Origin: Paenibacillus wynnii
Lineage (GTDB): Bacteria > Bacillota > Bacilli > Paenibacillales > Paenibacillaceae
DNA: 64,000 nucleotides
Reading direction: 5' to 3'
Assembly (NCBI RefSeq): GCF_030812855.1
Contig: NZ_JAUSTK010000008.1
Location: 141,853 to 205,852, forward strand
Below, piece by piece: positions 54,529 through 63,951 of this stretch (position 1 is its first letter; the number at the start of each line of letters is the position of its first letter). The notes beneath the pieces are model-generated. The model ran no database searches and was not told the DNA's origin. It was given only the letters and a program-made list of their open reading frames with translations. The position numbers and the translations under genes are program-made.

Positions 54529-54558
54529 AGCGCCTTCGGTACCTTCCGAAGGCGCTTT
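54529..54558 (+). terminator. Terminator after trxA
   Basis: AGCGCCTTCGG pairs with CCGAAGGCGCT around TACCTT. Confidence 0.85.
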
Positions 54559-54619
54559 GTGCGCTATCACTTATGAAGAGTGATAGACAGGAGATCCGCT
54601 GGTCTAGGAGGGGAATCAA

Positions 54620-56578
54620 TTGGACTATATGGACAATATCCGCAATAAGTTGGCACTTTTGCCCGATTTGGCCGGATGTTATCTGATGAAGAATGAAGAA
54701 GGCACTATTATATATGTAGGTAAAGCTAAGGTGCTCAAGAACCGGGTCCGTTCTTATTTTACGGGCAGCCATAATGGCAAAACTCAGCGGCTTGTCGCAG
54801 ATATCCGTGATTTTGAATACATCGTTACAGCCAGCAATATGGAAGCACTTATTCTTGAATGTAACCTGATTAAGAAGCATATGCCGCGCTATAACGTGCA
54901 GTTGAAGGATGACAAGACCTTTCCTTATATTAAAATAACGAATGAAGCACATCCGCGCCTGGAAGTTACGCGCCGTGTGATTAAGGATAAAGCAAAATAT
55001 TTCGGCCCGTATCCAAATGCCTATGCGGCTCACCAGACTAAGAAGCTGCTTGACCGGATGTATCCACTCCGTAAATGCGGGGTGATGCCGAAGGAGGTAT
55101 GCCTGTATTATCATATGGGGCAATGTCTAGCCCCATGTGAGAAGGAGGTTCCTAAATCTTCGTATGAGGAAATCACCCAGAGTATAGCTGCCTTTCTAGG
55201 TGGTGGTCATGACGCGATCAAGAAGGATCTGCAGAAGAAAATGCAGGAAGCGGCAGAAGAGCTTTATTTCGAACGGGCAAAAGAGCTCCGGGATCAAATC
55301 CTCAATATCGAGGCCTTGATGGAGAAGCAGAATATCAACACGCCTGATACGAAGGACCGTGATGTATTCGGCTACGCGGTGGACAAGGGTTGGATGTGTG
55401 TGCAAATTCTCTATATGAGACAGGGCAAAATGATTCAACGCCACTCCTCCGCCTTTCCTTTCTATGGAGAGGCTTACAGTGATTTCATGTCTTATGTAAC
55501 TCAGTATTATAGCGACAATCCAGCGGTGCCGCAGGAGATATTGCTGCCGGACTTCCTGCCCGATGGCGGGGCTGTGAATGAACTGAAGGCTGATGAAAAA
55601 GTAGAAGTGAGCGTCTCGATAAAAGATGCTGCAGGTATAGAAGAACTGCAGGAGTCTCCGGAGGAGGCCGCCGAACGTGCGGCTGCGGCAGAAAAAGCCG
55701 CTGCTGCCGGAATCGTGGATGCCTTCGGCGGGGCAGCGGCCTTGCAGGAATGGCTTGGGGTTAAGGTCCTTGTTCCTCAGCGCGGACTCAAGAAGCAAAT
55801 GGTGGGGATGGCTTGTCAGAATGGGCGTGTGGCTCTGGATGAGAAATTTCGACTTATTGAACGGGATGAGGAACGCACTTCCGGGGCCGCACTTGGACTC
55901 GGGCAGAGCCTTGGACTAGAATCGCTCAGTCGAATTGAAGCGTTCGATAACTCGAACATTCAGGGAACGAATCCTGTATCAGCCATGGTTGTGTTTATTG
56001 ATGGAAAGCCAGCAAGAAAAGAATATCGTAAATATAAGGTCCGCACTGTTAAAGGACCTGATGATTACGAAACTATGCGAGAAGTCATTCGTCGCCGCTA
56101 TGAACGGGTGTTGAAAGAGGATCTGCCAATGCCTGATCTTATTGTTGTCGACGGAGGTAAAGGACAGATATCTGCGGCAATTGATATCTTGGAGAATGAA
56201 CTGGGGCTGTTTATTCCGGTTTGCGGCCTCGTCAAGGATGTTAAGCATAAGACGGCTCAGCTTCTGGTAGGCGATCCACCGGAGCCTGTAGCACTGGCAC
56301 GCGACAGTCAAGAGTTCTATCTGCTTCAGCGGATTCAAGATGAAGTTCACAGATTTGCTATTACCTTTCATCGGGAGCAGCGCGGGAAGTCCATGATCAC
56401 ATCCAAGCTGGACTCTATACCCGGAATTGGAGAGAAGCGGCGTAAGTTGCTGCTTAAGCATTTCGGCTCCCTCAAAAAAATTAAAGAAGCTGGAGTCGAG
56501 GATTTCCGTCCTCTTTCCATCGGTGACAAGCTGGCCCGGCAAATCCTTGAGGCATTGAAGGATGAGGAGCCAGTGTGA
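54620..56578 (+). CDS. uvrC: Excinuclease ABC subunit C
   Basis: Nucleotide excision repair endonuclease. The GIY-YIG domain ([21 protein letters not shown]), UVR motif, RNase H-like domain ([20 protein letters not shown]) and terminal HhH motifs ([20 protein letters not shown]) are in order. An Ala/Glu-rich insertion at about 329-379 makes it 652 residues, some 50 longer than Bacillus UvrC. TTG start after GGAGGGG. Confidence 0.95.
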   Translation: MDYMDNIRNKLALLPDLAGCYLMKNEEGTIIYVGKAKVLKNRVRSYFTGSHNGKTQRLVADIRDFEYIVTASNMEALILECNLIKKHMPRYNVQLKDDKTFPYIKITNEAHPRLEVTRRVIKDKAKYFGPYPNAYAAHQTKKLLDRMYPLRKCGVMPKEVCLYYHMGQCLAPCEKEVPKSSYEEITQSIAAFLGGGHDAIKKDLQKKMQEAAEELYFERAKELRDQILNIEALMEKQNINTPDTKDRDVFGYAVDKGWMCVQILYMRQGKMIQRHSSAFPFYGEAYSDFMSYVTQYYSDNPAVPQEILLPDFLPDGGAVNELKADEKVEVSVSIKDAAGIEELQESPEEAAERAAAAEKAAAAGIVDAFGGAAALQEWLGVKVLVPQRGLKKQMVGMACQNGRVALDEKFRLIERDEERTSGAALGLGQSLGLESLSRIEAFDNSNIQGTNPVSAMVVFIDGKPARKEYRKYKVRTVKGPDDYETMREVIRRRYERVLKEDLPMPDLIVVDGGKGQISAAIDILENELGLFIPVCGLVKDVKHKTAQLLVGDPPEPVALARDSQEFYLLQRIQDEVHRFAITFHREQRGKSMITSKLDSIPGIGEKRRKLLLKHFGSLKKIKEAGVEDFRPLSIGDKLARQILEALKDEEPV

Positions 56579-56614
56579 ATAGGTTATGACTCATACTTAT
56601 TAAGTATCTAAAGA

Positions 56615-56642
56615 AGGCCAACCCTTGCGGTTGGCTTTTTTT
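56615..56642 (+). terminator. Terminator of uvrC
   Basis: GGCCAACC-CTTGC-GGTTGGC followed by seven T. Confidence 0.92.
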
Positions 56643-56884
56643 CGTTGGGGATTATTAAAAAACTGGTGGGTGGGAAAGAACAGGAGTTTGGTGGGTTGGA
56701 GTAACTTTTCCTCTAAGTGGACACAGCAGACGCTATTTCCTCGAAAAACTCCAATTTCCGGTCTATACGGACAGAGAATCCGTTATTGCTTCTGAAAATG
56801 CAAAATATTGATTGGTTCCCCAATGGATAGCGGCACCTCAGTCCATATAGTCGTTCATTTAATCATGGGATCCGAAATAAGGGC

Positions 56885-57150
56885 AATTCGGCTCGTGAGC
56901 CCCGAAAGTGGCTGGAATCCTGCACTATATACAACAATTCGGCTCATGAGCCCCCGAAAGTGGCTGGAATCCTGCACTTTATACAGCAATTCGGCTCGTG
57001 AGCCCCGAAAGTGGCTGGAATCCTGCACTATATACAACAATTCGGCTCATGAGCCCCCGAAAGTGGCTGGAATCCTGCACTTTATACAGCAATTCGGCTC
57101 GTGAGCCCCCGGAAGTGGCTGGAATCCTGCACTATATACAACAATTCAGC
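56885..57150 (-). repeat. Second tandem repeat array, five copies, inverted
   Basis: The reverse complement of the same ~52-bp unit (GTGGCTGGAATCCTGCAC core at five positions, 51-52 bp apart). Units 1, 3 and 5 read ACTATATACAACAATTC and units 2 and 4 read ACTTTATACAGCAATTC, so the higher-order period is two units (about 104 bp). The region 56643-56884 before it holds no gene. Confidence 0.95.
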
Positions 57151-57325
57151 TTGATTTCAACTCGTTTGCCAGAGGCTTTTTATAGGATAGAAAATTTGTG
57201 GAAAAGCGACAGCGGTCCCTCGAAAGTTTTCCAAAGGAAAACTAGCTTCGAAAGCATATGCTGTCCGTCTCCGGATTTTCACCGCTAAGGGGAATTCTCT
57301 AAATTTGGAGATTACAGCGATTGGA
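57151..57325 (-). repeat. Leader-like flank (copy 2)
   Basis: Reverse-complement copy of the 23750-23915 flank: TTGATTTCAACTCGTTTGCC at the array edge, the AGTTTTCC-AAA-GGAAAACT hairpin (57225-57243), and CACCGCTAAGGGGAATT distally. Differences are scattered point changes and short indels. Confidence 0.88.
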
Positions 57326-57362
57326 GGAACATTTCGTTTGCGGAGCGTCCTCACCAAGGTAC

Positions 57363-57420
57363 AAAAAAGGAGCTGACCCAAGCAGCCATTTTATGGCTTA
57401 AAGGTCAGCTCCCTATTTTT
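57363..57420. terminator. Bidirectional terminator
   Basis: GGAGCTGACC pairs with GGTCAGCTCC, with an inner GCCA/TGGC stem, A-run before and T-run after. Confidence 0.85.
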
Positions 57421-59101
57421 AATTAAGATTAAACGGCTCCGCCTGCTTTGGCTTCTGTGGTGGATTAAACCGGTATACAATGTAGCCCACCAGGAACGGC
57501 ATTACAATCGCGAAGATCCCGGCACCGATATTAACACTCTCCTTCATAAAGATCAGCGTAGCTCCCATCAGGATGCTGTCAAACACGACATGGCTGAACA
57601 TGACAGCAATAAATCCGTAGCGGAGAAAAATATAGCTGAATAGAAGTCCGATGACCATAAGCTCAATAGGACGGGAACTGACAGGGTAGATGGGATACAG
57701 CGTATGTCCCAAAGCCCAAATGAGTGAAGTGATCAAGCAGGCCGCGAGGGTGCTACGAACCAGCTTTTTCAGCATGCGAATTCCAAATAAGCGATAGATG
57801 GCTTCCTCAGATAGACCTGCAAGCCATGCCACGATCGGGAGAAGCCAAGCGTATCTCATATTATAAGGAGACTGGGAAGCATCTGTAGTGGACCAGTTGT
57901 TCAGTGTGTACGATAAAATAATAAACATGATCGTCTGCACACCGAGCAGAACGAAGGCCCAGATATATCCGGCACGGATGCTGTCGAGTACATATTGCCC
58001 GTATCCGGGTTCTTTGGCGCGGGGCCATGGATTAAGTCCTTCCTCCTGACGCCATAGTCCGTTGCCGCCGACTAGAGAGAAGTACAGGAGTGAAGACATC
58101 AGCAAGCTGTACAGCGCGTAGATCACAAACATAATAATGGCTGATACCCGGGCTTCAGTGCTTTGATCAGAGGTCACGGGAAGCATATTATAGGTGCTGA
58201 CCATCATGATTACAAAATGTACGGAACTTAGAAATGCACCCCGTGCAAACGAGGTATGTCCTCTTCGTAAAATGCTGTAGATCAAAGCCAAAATGCCGAG
58301 AGCCAACGTGGGCAGGCCGTAGCCGAACAGGGTTAGCTTAGTGGCGAGTGAGGTCTGCTTTTCCACATAAGAGGTATGCCAGCTGGGGGCAGAGAAACCA
58401 GCCTTATAAGAAGAGACTTCACCTTCAGAGAAGTTGAAGCTATAGCGGAGCTGCGATTCTCCCACCTTGACTGAACTGTCTGTATAGACAAGTCCAGAGG
58501 CTTCTGAATTCGGCTCGATCTGCAGCTTAGACGGATTAACTTCCCACTTTTTAAGCCAAGGACGGGCCAGGTTCTCCTTCTGCTCCAGAGTCATTTCAAT
58601 ATCACTGCTCTCGCTTGAAGCAGCTGTCTTGATTCCATAGCCTTGAAAATTTGCGGAAGCTGATTTTGCTTCACGGTCGAAGGCCACAACCTCACCCGTA
58701 TACATATTAAGATCAACGGAAAGGTTTAAATCATTTTTTTCTGAAGAAAGGAGTGAAATCTGAAACACATCAAAGGGATAACGCCGATCCAGTTTGTTCT
58801 TGGTGTAGTCCTCGAGAAGTTTCTCACGGGACATATAGCCGTAAAAGGAGGAGTCTGATTGGTAAACGACAGTCCACTCATCATTTGCAGCCGCTGTATA
58901 GCCTAACTGCTCTTCTGCAAACAAAGCAGCCTTTTCACGGGCTTCCACCTTGCTGATCGCTGTAGTATTTTCTTCTGAAGAACTTGCGAGCAAGGACGGG
59001 AGTACTTGAAACATAATAAAAATAATAAGACCGATGATGCCCGAGAAGATGAGTCTCTTAGTGAGAGCTCTCTGCTGAAGGGGCTGGCCGACGGAATTCA
59101 T
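57419..59101 (-). CDS. CPBP-family intramembrane metalloprotease
   Basis: A 560-residue protein: N-terminal span, a ~200-residue extracytoplasmic region, then about eight spans. The CPBP/Abi motifs are LSEEAIYRLFGIRML (EExxxR, about 432) and FSHVVFDSILMG (HxxxD). Such glutamic-type proteases (Rce1-like) cleave membrane substrates; the target is unknown. Confidence 0.88.
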   Translation of the reverse strand: MNSVGQPLQQRALTKRLIFSGIIGLIIFIMFQVLPSLLASSSEENTTAISKVEAREKAALFAEEQLGYTAAANDEWTVVYQSDSSFYGYMSREKLLEDYTKNKLDRRYPFDVFQISLLSSEKNDLNLSVDLNMYTGEVVAFDREAKSASANFQGYGIKTAASSESSDIEMTLEQKENLARPWLKKWEVNPSKLQIEPNSEASGLVYTDSSVKVGESQLRYSFNFSEGEVSSYKAGFSAPSWHTSYVEKQTSLATKLTLFGYGLPTLALGILALIYSILRRGHTSFARGAFLSSVHFVIMMVSTYNMLPVTSDQSTEARVSAIIMFVIYALYSLLMSSLLYFSLVGGNGLWRQEEGLNPWPRAKEPGYGQYVLDSIRAGYIWAFVLLGVQTIMFIILSYTLNNWSTTDASQSPYNMRYAWLLPIVAWLAGLSEEAIYRLFGIRMLKKLVRSTLAACLITSLIWALGHTLYPIYPVSSRPIELMVIGLLFSYIFLRYGFIAVMFSHVVFDSILMGATLIFMKESVNIGAGIFAIVMPFLVGYIVYRFNPPQKPKQAEPFNLN

Positions 59102-59362
59102 GAAACGCCTCCTTGTGATAAACTGACAACACTATGTTCCATTATAGTAGTAATGCTTCCATAGTTCCAAAAATAGTTGTATTATCCTTTTACGTGGAAC
59201 AAGCTGTTCTTATGCTTTTTTTTTCACTCTGTGAAGTAAGAAAATCATGAAAAAACGATGTATTTGCAGGAAACTAACGGAAAAGGCATGAGAAAAGGCG
59301 TTCTATTTGCTGCCTTCTCTCTAAAACGTCTTATTTTAACTATTTATACTTCAATATTGTCT
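59102..59362. other. Intergenic region without a gene
   Basis: AT-rich, no supported coding sequence; divergent promoters for the CPBP and ktr genes are expected here. Confidence 0.5.
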
Positions 59363-59391
59363 TTGTGAAGTCCGGCAAGAACGTTTATAAT
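59363..59391 (+). promoter_or_regulatory. Sigma-A promoter for the ktr leader
   Basis: TTGTGA (59363-59368), 17-bp spacer, TATAAT (59386-59391), directly upstream of the riboswitch. Confidence 0.8.
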
Positions 59392-59399
59392 TTGTATGC

Positions 59400-59626
59400 A
59401 ATTGCATAGTAGCCGAATTTCTGGATGAAAACGGGGGAACCATAGGAAGTGATAAGAAGGTGAGTGAACGCCGCATATTTGATGGCTTTACTTCATCGGG
59501 GGTGAATTTCGTTCAAGGAACGAATAGGGCAGCCTGCAGCAGCCCGAATCCGTCAGCTAACCTCGTAGGCTTATTTTCTGCAGGGACCAAGGTAGAGCAT
59601 TGGGGTTCCAGTGCTTTTTTTGTTGG
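59400..59626 (+). promoter_or_regulatory. c-di-AMP (ydaO/yuaA) riboswitch
   Basis: Conserved segments: GCCGAATTTCTGG, ACGGGGGAACCA, CGGGGGTGAA, AGGGCAGCC and CCCGAATCCGTCAGCTAACC with CTCGTAGGC. A terminator (GCATTGG/CCAGTGC plus T-run, to about 59625) follows. c-di-AMP would stop transcription of potassium uptake genes. Confidence 0.95.
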
Positions 59627-59677
59627 GTTCCTTTATATATAAATGACAATATAACTTATTGTAAAGAGGTGAGGGAT

Positions 59678-61036
59678 TTGGTTTCGCCGTTTTCTAAAAT
59701 TTCTAAATTCAGCTACCTAAGGCTCTCCCCACCAAAGATTCTGGTGTTCGGCTTTGCTGCTATTATTCTGATTGGATCATTGCTATTAATGCTCCCGATC
59801 TCTAATACAACAGGCCATTCTCTGAAATTTATTGACGCGGTGTTCACAGCAACCTCTGCTACCTGTGTTACGGGGCTGGTAGTGAGGGATACAGGGACGT
59901 TTTTTACCACTTTTGGACAGACGGTAATCATGTTGCTTATCCAGATCGGTGGTTTAGGCTTCATGACCATGGCCACACTGTTCGCCTTGGTACTGAAACG
60001 TAAAATTTCACTGCGTGACAGACTTATACTTCAGGAAGCGATGAACCAGAATTCTATGGAGGGCATTGTACGATTGATCCGCAGAGTGTTAATTTACTCT
60101 CTGGTCATTGAAGGAAGTGCTGCAGTGTTACTATCTATACGCTGGGCCTTTGATATGCCTTTAGGTAGAGCGATTTACTTTGGCATATTTCATGCCGTTT
60201 CACTGTTCAACAACGCTGGGTTTGATCTGTTTGGTGAATATCGCAGCTTGACAGGGTATGTAAATGATCCCCTAGTTAATATAGTCGTGATGGTTCTGAT
60301 TATCACGGGGGGGATTGGATTTATCGTTATGGCAGACCTAGTGGAATACAAAAAAACGCGGAGGCTGTCCTTGCATAGTAAGGTTGTGCTGTTTATGACA
60401 GCGGTACTCATCCTTGTCGGTGCGCTTGTTATTTTCGTATTTGAGTTTTCGAACCAACGTACGCTGGGCTCCTTGAACTTTGGCGGTAAGATACTAGCGT
60501 CTTTTTTCCAATCCGTCACACCTCGTACCGCCGGGGCTAATACTCTGGATATCGCAGGCCTGCGTCAAGCGTCACAGTTCTTTATAATTATTCTGATGTT
60601 TATCGGTGCTTCCCCGGGTTCAACCGGCGGTGGGATCAAAACCACAACGTTTACTATTATGATTGCTGCGGTTATTTCTATGCTACGCGGGCGGGAAGAT
60701 ATCGTAATGTTTCGCTATCGGCTAGCGCAAGAGCGGATTTTTAAGGCGCTCACGATTACCCTGCTTGCCCTGCTGCTGGTCATCTCCGTGTCGATGGTAC
60801 TCTCCACCACAGAAGACCGCAACTTTTTGATGATCCTATTTGAGACCACATCAGCCTTTGCAACGGTAGGGCTAAGTATGGGGTTAACTCCAGAATTGTC
60901 ACTCATCGGTAAAATCTTGATCTCACTAACGATGTTTTCCGGACGGCTAGGCATATTGACATTGGCTTACGCAATTGGACCTAAACAAGGTAAACCGCTG
61001 TATAAGTATCCAGAAGGTAAAATGATTATTGGATAA
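59678..61036 (+). CDS. ktrB: Potassium uptake protein KtrB (TrkH family)
   Basis: A polytopic K+ channel subunit with four pore-loop repeats: TATSATCVTGL, SLFNNAGFDLFG, SVTPRTAGANT and TSAFATVGLSMG, each with the filter glycine or its equivalent. AAAGAGGTGAGG precedes the TTG at 59678; the frame is open for 26 codons upstream into the riboswitch. The c-di-AMP leader supports a K+ role. ktrA follows 14 nt later. Confidence 0.94.
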   Translation: MVSPFSKISKFSYLRLSPPKILVFGFAAIILIGSLLLMLPISNTTGHSLKFIDAVFTATSATCVTGLVVRDTGTFFTTFGQTVIMLLIQIGGLGFMTMATLFALVLKRKISLRDRLILQEAMNQNSMEGIVRLIRRVLIYSLVIEGSAAVLLSIRWAFDMPLGRAIYFGIFHAVSLFNNAGFDLFGEYRSLTGYVNDPLVNIVVMVLIITGGIGFIVMADLVEYKKTRRLSLHSKVVLFMTAVLILVGALVIFVFEFSNQRTLGSLNFGGKILASFFQSVTPRTAGANTLDIAGLRQASQFFIIILMFIGASPGSTGGGIKTTTFTIMIAAVISMLRGREDIVMFRYRLAQERIFKALTITLLALLLVISVSMVLSTTEDRNFLMILFETTSAFATVGLSMGLTPELSLIGKILISLTMFSGRLGILTLAYAIGPKQGKPLYKYPEGKMIIG

Positions 61037-61050
61037 GGAGTCAACCGGAC

Positions 61051-61719
61051 ATGAAAGCACAGACATTTGTAGTAATCGGCCTAGGCCGTTTTGGTTCCAG
61101 TCTCGCTCTTGAGCTTATGGAAATGGGCTACGAGGTGCTAGGGATAGACCACCATGAGGAACGCGTGGATGAAATGAGCGAACACTTGACGCATGCCGTG
61201 ATGGCGGACGCGACAGATGAGGGGATCATGCGGTCCCTCGGCGTACGGAATTTTGATTGCGGAATTGTAGCAATCGGCGACAATATGGAGCGAAGCATCC
61301 TAGCAGCGATCTTGCTAAAAGAGCTTGGAGTAAAGCAGGTAGTTGCCAAGGCGATCACGATACTTCATGGACGTGCGCTGTCTAAGCTGGGGGTTGACAG
61401 AGTTATTTTTCCAGAGCGTGATATGGGGGTTCGTGTTGCACACCAACTAGTGACGCCCCATTTGCTGGATTATATTGAGCTTTCCAAGGATTATAAAGTC
61501 GTCGAGCTGACCGTACCCAGTTGCATGGATGGAAAAAGCCTGTCTGAGCTGAACACTCGGGCCAAATACGGGTGCAGCATTATTGCCCTAAATAGGGAAA
61601 GTGGAATTATTGTGGCTCCAACCGCTCATGATCATTTGTACAAGGGTGATATTGTAGTTGTTATTGGTTCCAATGAAAGCATTGATAAATTTGAGAATGG
61701 GGCTATGAATCAGGATTAA
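61051..61719 (+). CDS. ktrA: Potassium uptake regulatory subunit KtrA
   Basis: An RCK protein of 222 residues with an N-terminal NAD/ATP-binding Rossmann fold (VIGLGRFGSSLALELMEMG) and a C-terminal RCK_C domain (KVVELTVPSCMDGKSLSEL). It gates KtrB on the cytoplasmic side. In Bacillus ktrA precedes ktrB; here the order is reversed. Confidence 0.94.
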   Translation: MKAQTFVVIGLGRFGSSLALELMEMGYEVLGIDHHEERVDEMSEHLTHAVMADATDEGIMRSLGVRNFDCGIVAIGDNMERSILAAILLKELGVKQVVAKAITILHGRALSKLGVDRVIFPERDMGVRVAHQLVTPHLLDYIELSKDYKVVELTVPSCMDGKSLSELNTRAKYGCSIIALNRESGIIVAPTAHDHLYKGDIVVVIGSNESIDKFENGAMNQD

Positions 61720-61754
61720 TCCGGTATCATTCTACACATTGCAAGGAGCATGCC

Positions 61755-61796
61755 AAAACCTCTGACCCTAAGTATCTAAAAGGGTCAGAGGTTTTT
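61755..61796 (+). terminator. Terminator of ktrBA
   Basis: AAAACCTCTGACCC pairs with GGGTCAGAGGTTTT around a loop of about 13 nt; T-run follows. Confidence 0.9.
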
Positions 61797-61831
61797 CTGC
61801 AATTTTTTTATAGTGATCCCTGAGGGTGAAA

Positions 61832-62506
61832 TTATACTTTGACAGGGGCACGTCGGTATAACAACCAGCCGATAATTCCTAGAAGAGCGATCACGATTAA
61901 GAGCAGGGGCGTGTCGGAAACGAGAGGAACCATACCGGGTTCATCTATGAAATCAATCGAAGGAAGGTAGTTAGCGAAGAAGTTAAGCATACCGACGTAT
62001 AGCATAACTGACAGAGTTCCCAGCATGGCTCCAAGTCGTACGAAGCTGGAGGAAATGAGCAGAGTTATTAACGCAACCAGAAGCAGACTAACTGTGAATA
62101 CATACCAATGAGTTAAAAACGGCTTACCACTGCTCACCTCCATTTCGAGTGTTGGAAGGATGGACTTTCCCAGCTCGAACAAAAGGCTTTCTACGAATCC
62201 GGCAGAAATACAGAACAATACTAATGCCAGCAAAGTAGTAGTATAAAAATTACGGCGTGTAACACTGAACCCAATCATGAGCGGAAAGGTTATGGAGGCG
62301 GTAACAATAACGTTGATTACCGTAAAGATCAAAATGATGACACGATTAATGCCAAACAGATTGTTGGCATCTCCAGTGTCCAACGAGGGGGAGAAGCGCC
62401 ACAGCACGACTTGGAGAATATCCACGAAGAATAACACAATAAATAAGGTCAGTGCGGCTCTGCGGTAATCCTTCCAGTGAAATTTCATTAAATTACGAAA
62501 GCTCAT
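61832..62506 (-). CDS. ABC transporter membrane subunit
   Basis: A 224-residue protein with six hydrophobic spans and no catalytic motif. Its start overlaps the ATPase gene (ATGA), so it is the probable permease of the GntR-controlled ABC system. Substrate unknown. Confidence 0.75.
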   Translation of the reverse strand: MSFRNLMKFHWKDYRRAALTLFIVLFFVDILQVVLWRFSPSLDTGDANNLFGINRVIILIFTVINVIVTASITFPLMIGFSVTRRNFYTTTLLALVLFCISAGFVESLLFELGKSILPTLEMEVSSGKPFLTHWYVFTVSLLLVALITLLISSSFVRLGAMLGTLSVMLYVGMLNFFANYLPSIDFIDEPGMVPLVSDTPLLLIVIALLGIIGWLLYRRAPVKV

Positions 62507-63441
62507 CGCTTTCCACCTCCTTCGTTGTTAGCTGCATCCCTTTGCGTCATATAAACAAACAACTTCTGAAGCGGAATGGGGGAGAGCTCAATTCCTTTAT
62601 CCAACCAATACTTACGTTCTGAGGGGTCTGACAAGTCCTCCAATGCCAGCAGAAGCCTTCCACCCAACCGTTCCACATGCAGCGTTCGTTGATCCTTCGT
62701 AAGATCCTCCAAAAGGGAGGAAGCGCCTGTTAGATACGAGGCTTTGGCTGACAAGTCCTCTGCAGGCCCGTGATAAGCAACGTTGCCCTTCTTAACATAA
62801 GTGATATATTCGAACAGATTCTCACTCTCATCAATCAGGTGTGTGGTCATTACAAATGTACGGGGGAACCGGCTGTAATCTTCTAAAAGCGCTTTATAGA
62901 AGATTTCCCGCATCGAGGCATCCAGTCCGATTACCGGTTCATCCAATAAGGTTAGCGAGGCGCGGCTCGCAAGTCCCTTAATAATTCCGGCCATTGACTG
63001 GCCTCCGCGAGACAAATTCTTATATTTTTTTTTGGCGTTAAGCTGAAATTTATCCATCAACTCTTCAGCCGTCCCGGCATCCCAATTCGGATAGAGCAGA
63101 GCAGCGAAGCTGAAGATCTGCTTCAAGGTATAATTCTCCCAGGAACGCTCATGGGTCTTTACTAGACAAATGTTGCTTAGGGTATGAGCATGCTCATGTA
63201 CAGGAATACCACCGTACAGGACTTGACCGCTGTCCGGGAACTGTTGTCCCGCCATTAGTGCGAGAAGAGTGCTTTTGCCGCTGCCATTGGCGCCAATCAT
63301 CCCATGAATAGCTTGCGAATTCAGAACAAGGGAGGCATCATATACTCCCTGCCCGCCTCGGTAGACCTTGCTGACACGAAATAGCTCCATTCCTGTCGGA
63401 GAGTGGACATCCTCTGAAGATTCTACTCGTAAGTCCGTCAT
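62503..63441 (-). CDS. ABC transporter ATP-binding protein
   Basis: Walker A GANGSGKST, signature LSRGGQS, Walker B LTLLDEPVIGLD and the H-loop MTTHLIDE are all present. The layout resembles YtrB-type ATPases. Overlaps the regulator gene upstream by 4 nt and the permease downstream by 4 nt. Confidence 0.92.
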   Translation of the reverse strand: MTDLRVESSEDVHSPTGMELFRVSKVYRGGQGVYDASLVLNSQAIHGMIGANGSGKSTLLALMAGQQFPDSGQVLYGGIPVHEHAHTLSNICLVKTHERSWENYTLKQIFSFAALLYPNWDAGTAEELMDKFQLNAKKKYKNLSRGGQSMAGIIKGLASRASLTLLDEPVIGLDASMREIFYKALLEDYSRFPRTFVMTTHLIDESENLFEYITYVKKGNVAYHGPAEDLSAKASYLTGASSLLEDLTKDQRTLHVERLGGRLLLALEDLSDPSERKYWLDKGIELSPIPLQKLFVYMTQRDAANNEGGGKR

Positions 63442-63812
63442 CGACTCTCATCTCCTTTGCGGATCATTTCAGATAGTTGAACTGTCGTAATACCGAGCTT
63501 CTCCGCTTCACGGATCATAGCTACAACGTATTGCTCATAAAATTGCTGTCTCCGCTTACCAATCAATGCCGTACGTGCTCCCGCTGCTACAAACATACCG
63601 ATTCCCCGTTTCTTGTACAATATTCCCTGCTCTACAAGCAGATTCACACCTTTTGCAGCCGTTGCAGGATTGATTCCATAGTATGAAGCGAACTGATTAG
63701 TCGAGGGCACTTGTGACTCTTCGGGCACAATACTGTCTATGATGTCATTCTCAATCTGTTCAGCGATTTGTACAAAAATGGGCCGATTGTCATCCATTTG
63801 GAGTCCCACCAC
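63438..63812 (-). CDS. GntR-family regulator (YtrA subfamily)
   Basis: A short 124-residue GntR protein with an N-terminal winged helix (PIFVQIAEQIENDIIDSIV, then VPSTNQFASYYGINPATAAKGV) and no large effector domain, as in the YtrA subfamily that represses adjacent ABC transporter genes. Starts at tandem GTG codons after AGGTGG; the exact one is uncertain. Confidence 0.92.
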   Translation of the reverse strand: MVGLQMDDNRPIFVQIAEQIENDIIDSIVPEESQVPSTNQFASYYGINPATAAKGVNLLVEQGILYKKRGIGMFVAAGARTALIGKRRQQFYEQYVVAMIREAEKLGITTVQLSEMIRKGDESR

Positions 63813-63821
63813 TTCACCACC

Positions 63822-63849
63822 TAACTAGTTAATTACTCATGTAACTAAC
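63822..63849 (-). promoter_or_regulatory. Probable operator of the GntR operon
   Basis: Two overlapping dyads: TAACTAGTTA (63822-63831) and GTTAATTAC-TCAT-GTAACTAAC (63828-63849; arms match at 8 of 9). They lie just upstream of the regulator start, where autoregulation by YtrA-type proteins is usual. Confidence 0.6.
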
Positions 63850-63858
63850 CATAAAGAA

Positions 63859-63885
63859 AACCGACCCTCATGTCAAGGGTCGGTT
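63859..63885 (-). terminator. Terminator of the gene entering from the right
   Basis: AACCGACCC pairs with GGGTCGGTT; on the minus strand TTTTC follows. Confidence 0.7.
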
Positions 63886-63951
63886 GCTGAAATTTTATTT
63901 TATGTTATATAGACTGAACTTTTGATTTACAGGTGAATTCAAAGCCCATCA

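Noticed and set aside
55196..55798. 200-codon minus-strand frame inside uvrC
   Set aside because: Antisense to conserved UvrC domains; no independent signals.
56808..57288. Open frames across the second array
   Set aside because: Same repeat artefact; no coding signals.
59460..59642. 60-codon frame in the ktr leader
   Set aside because: It lies within the c-di-AMP riboswitch, whose conserved RNA segments explain the sequence.
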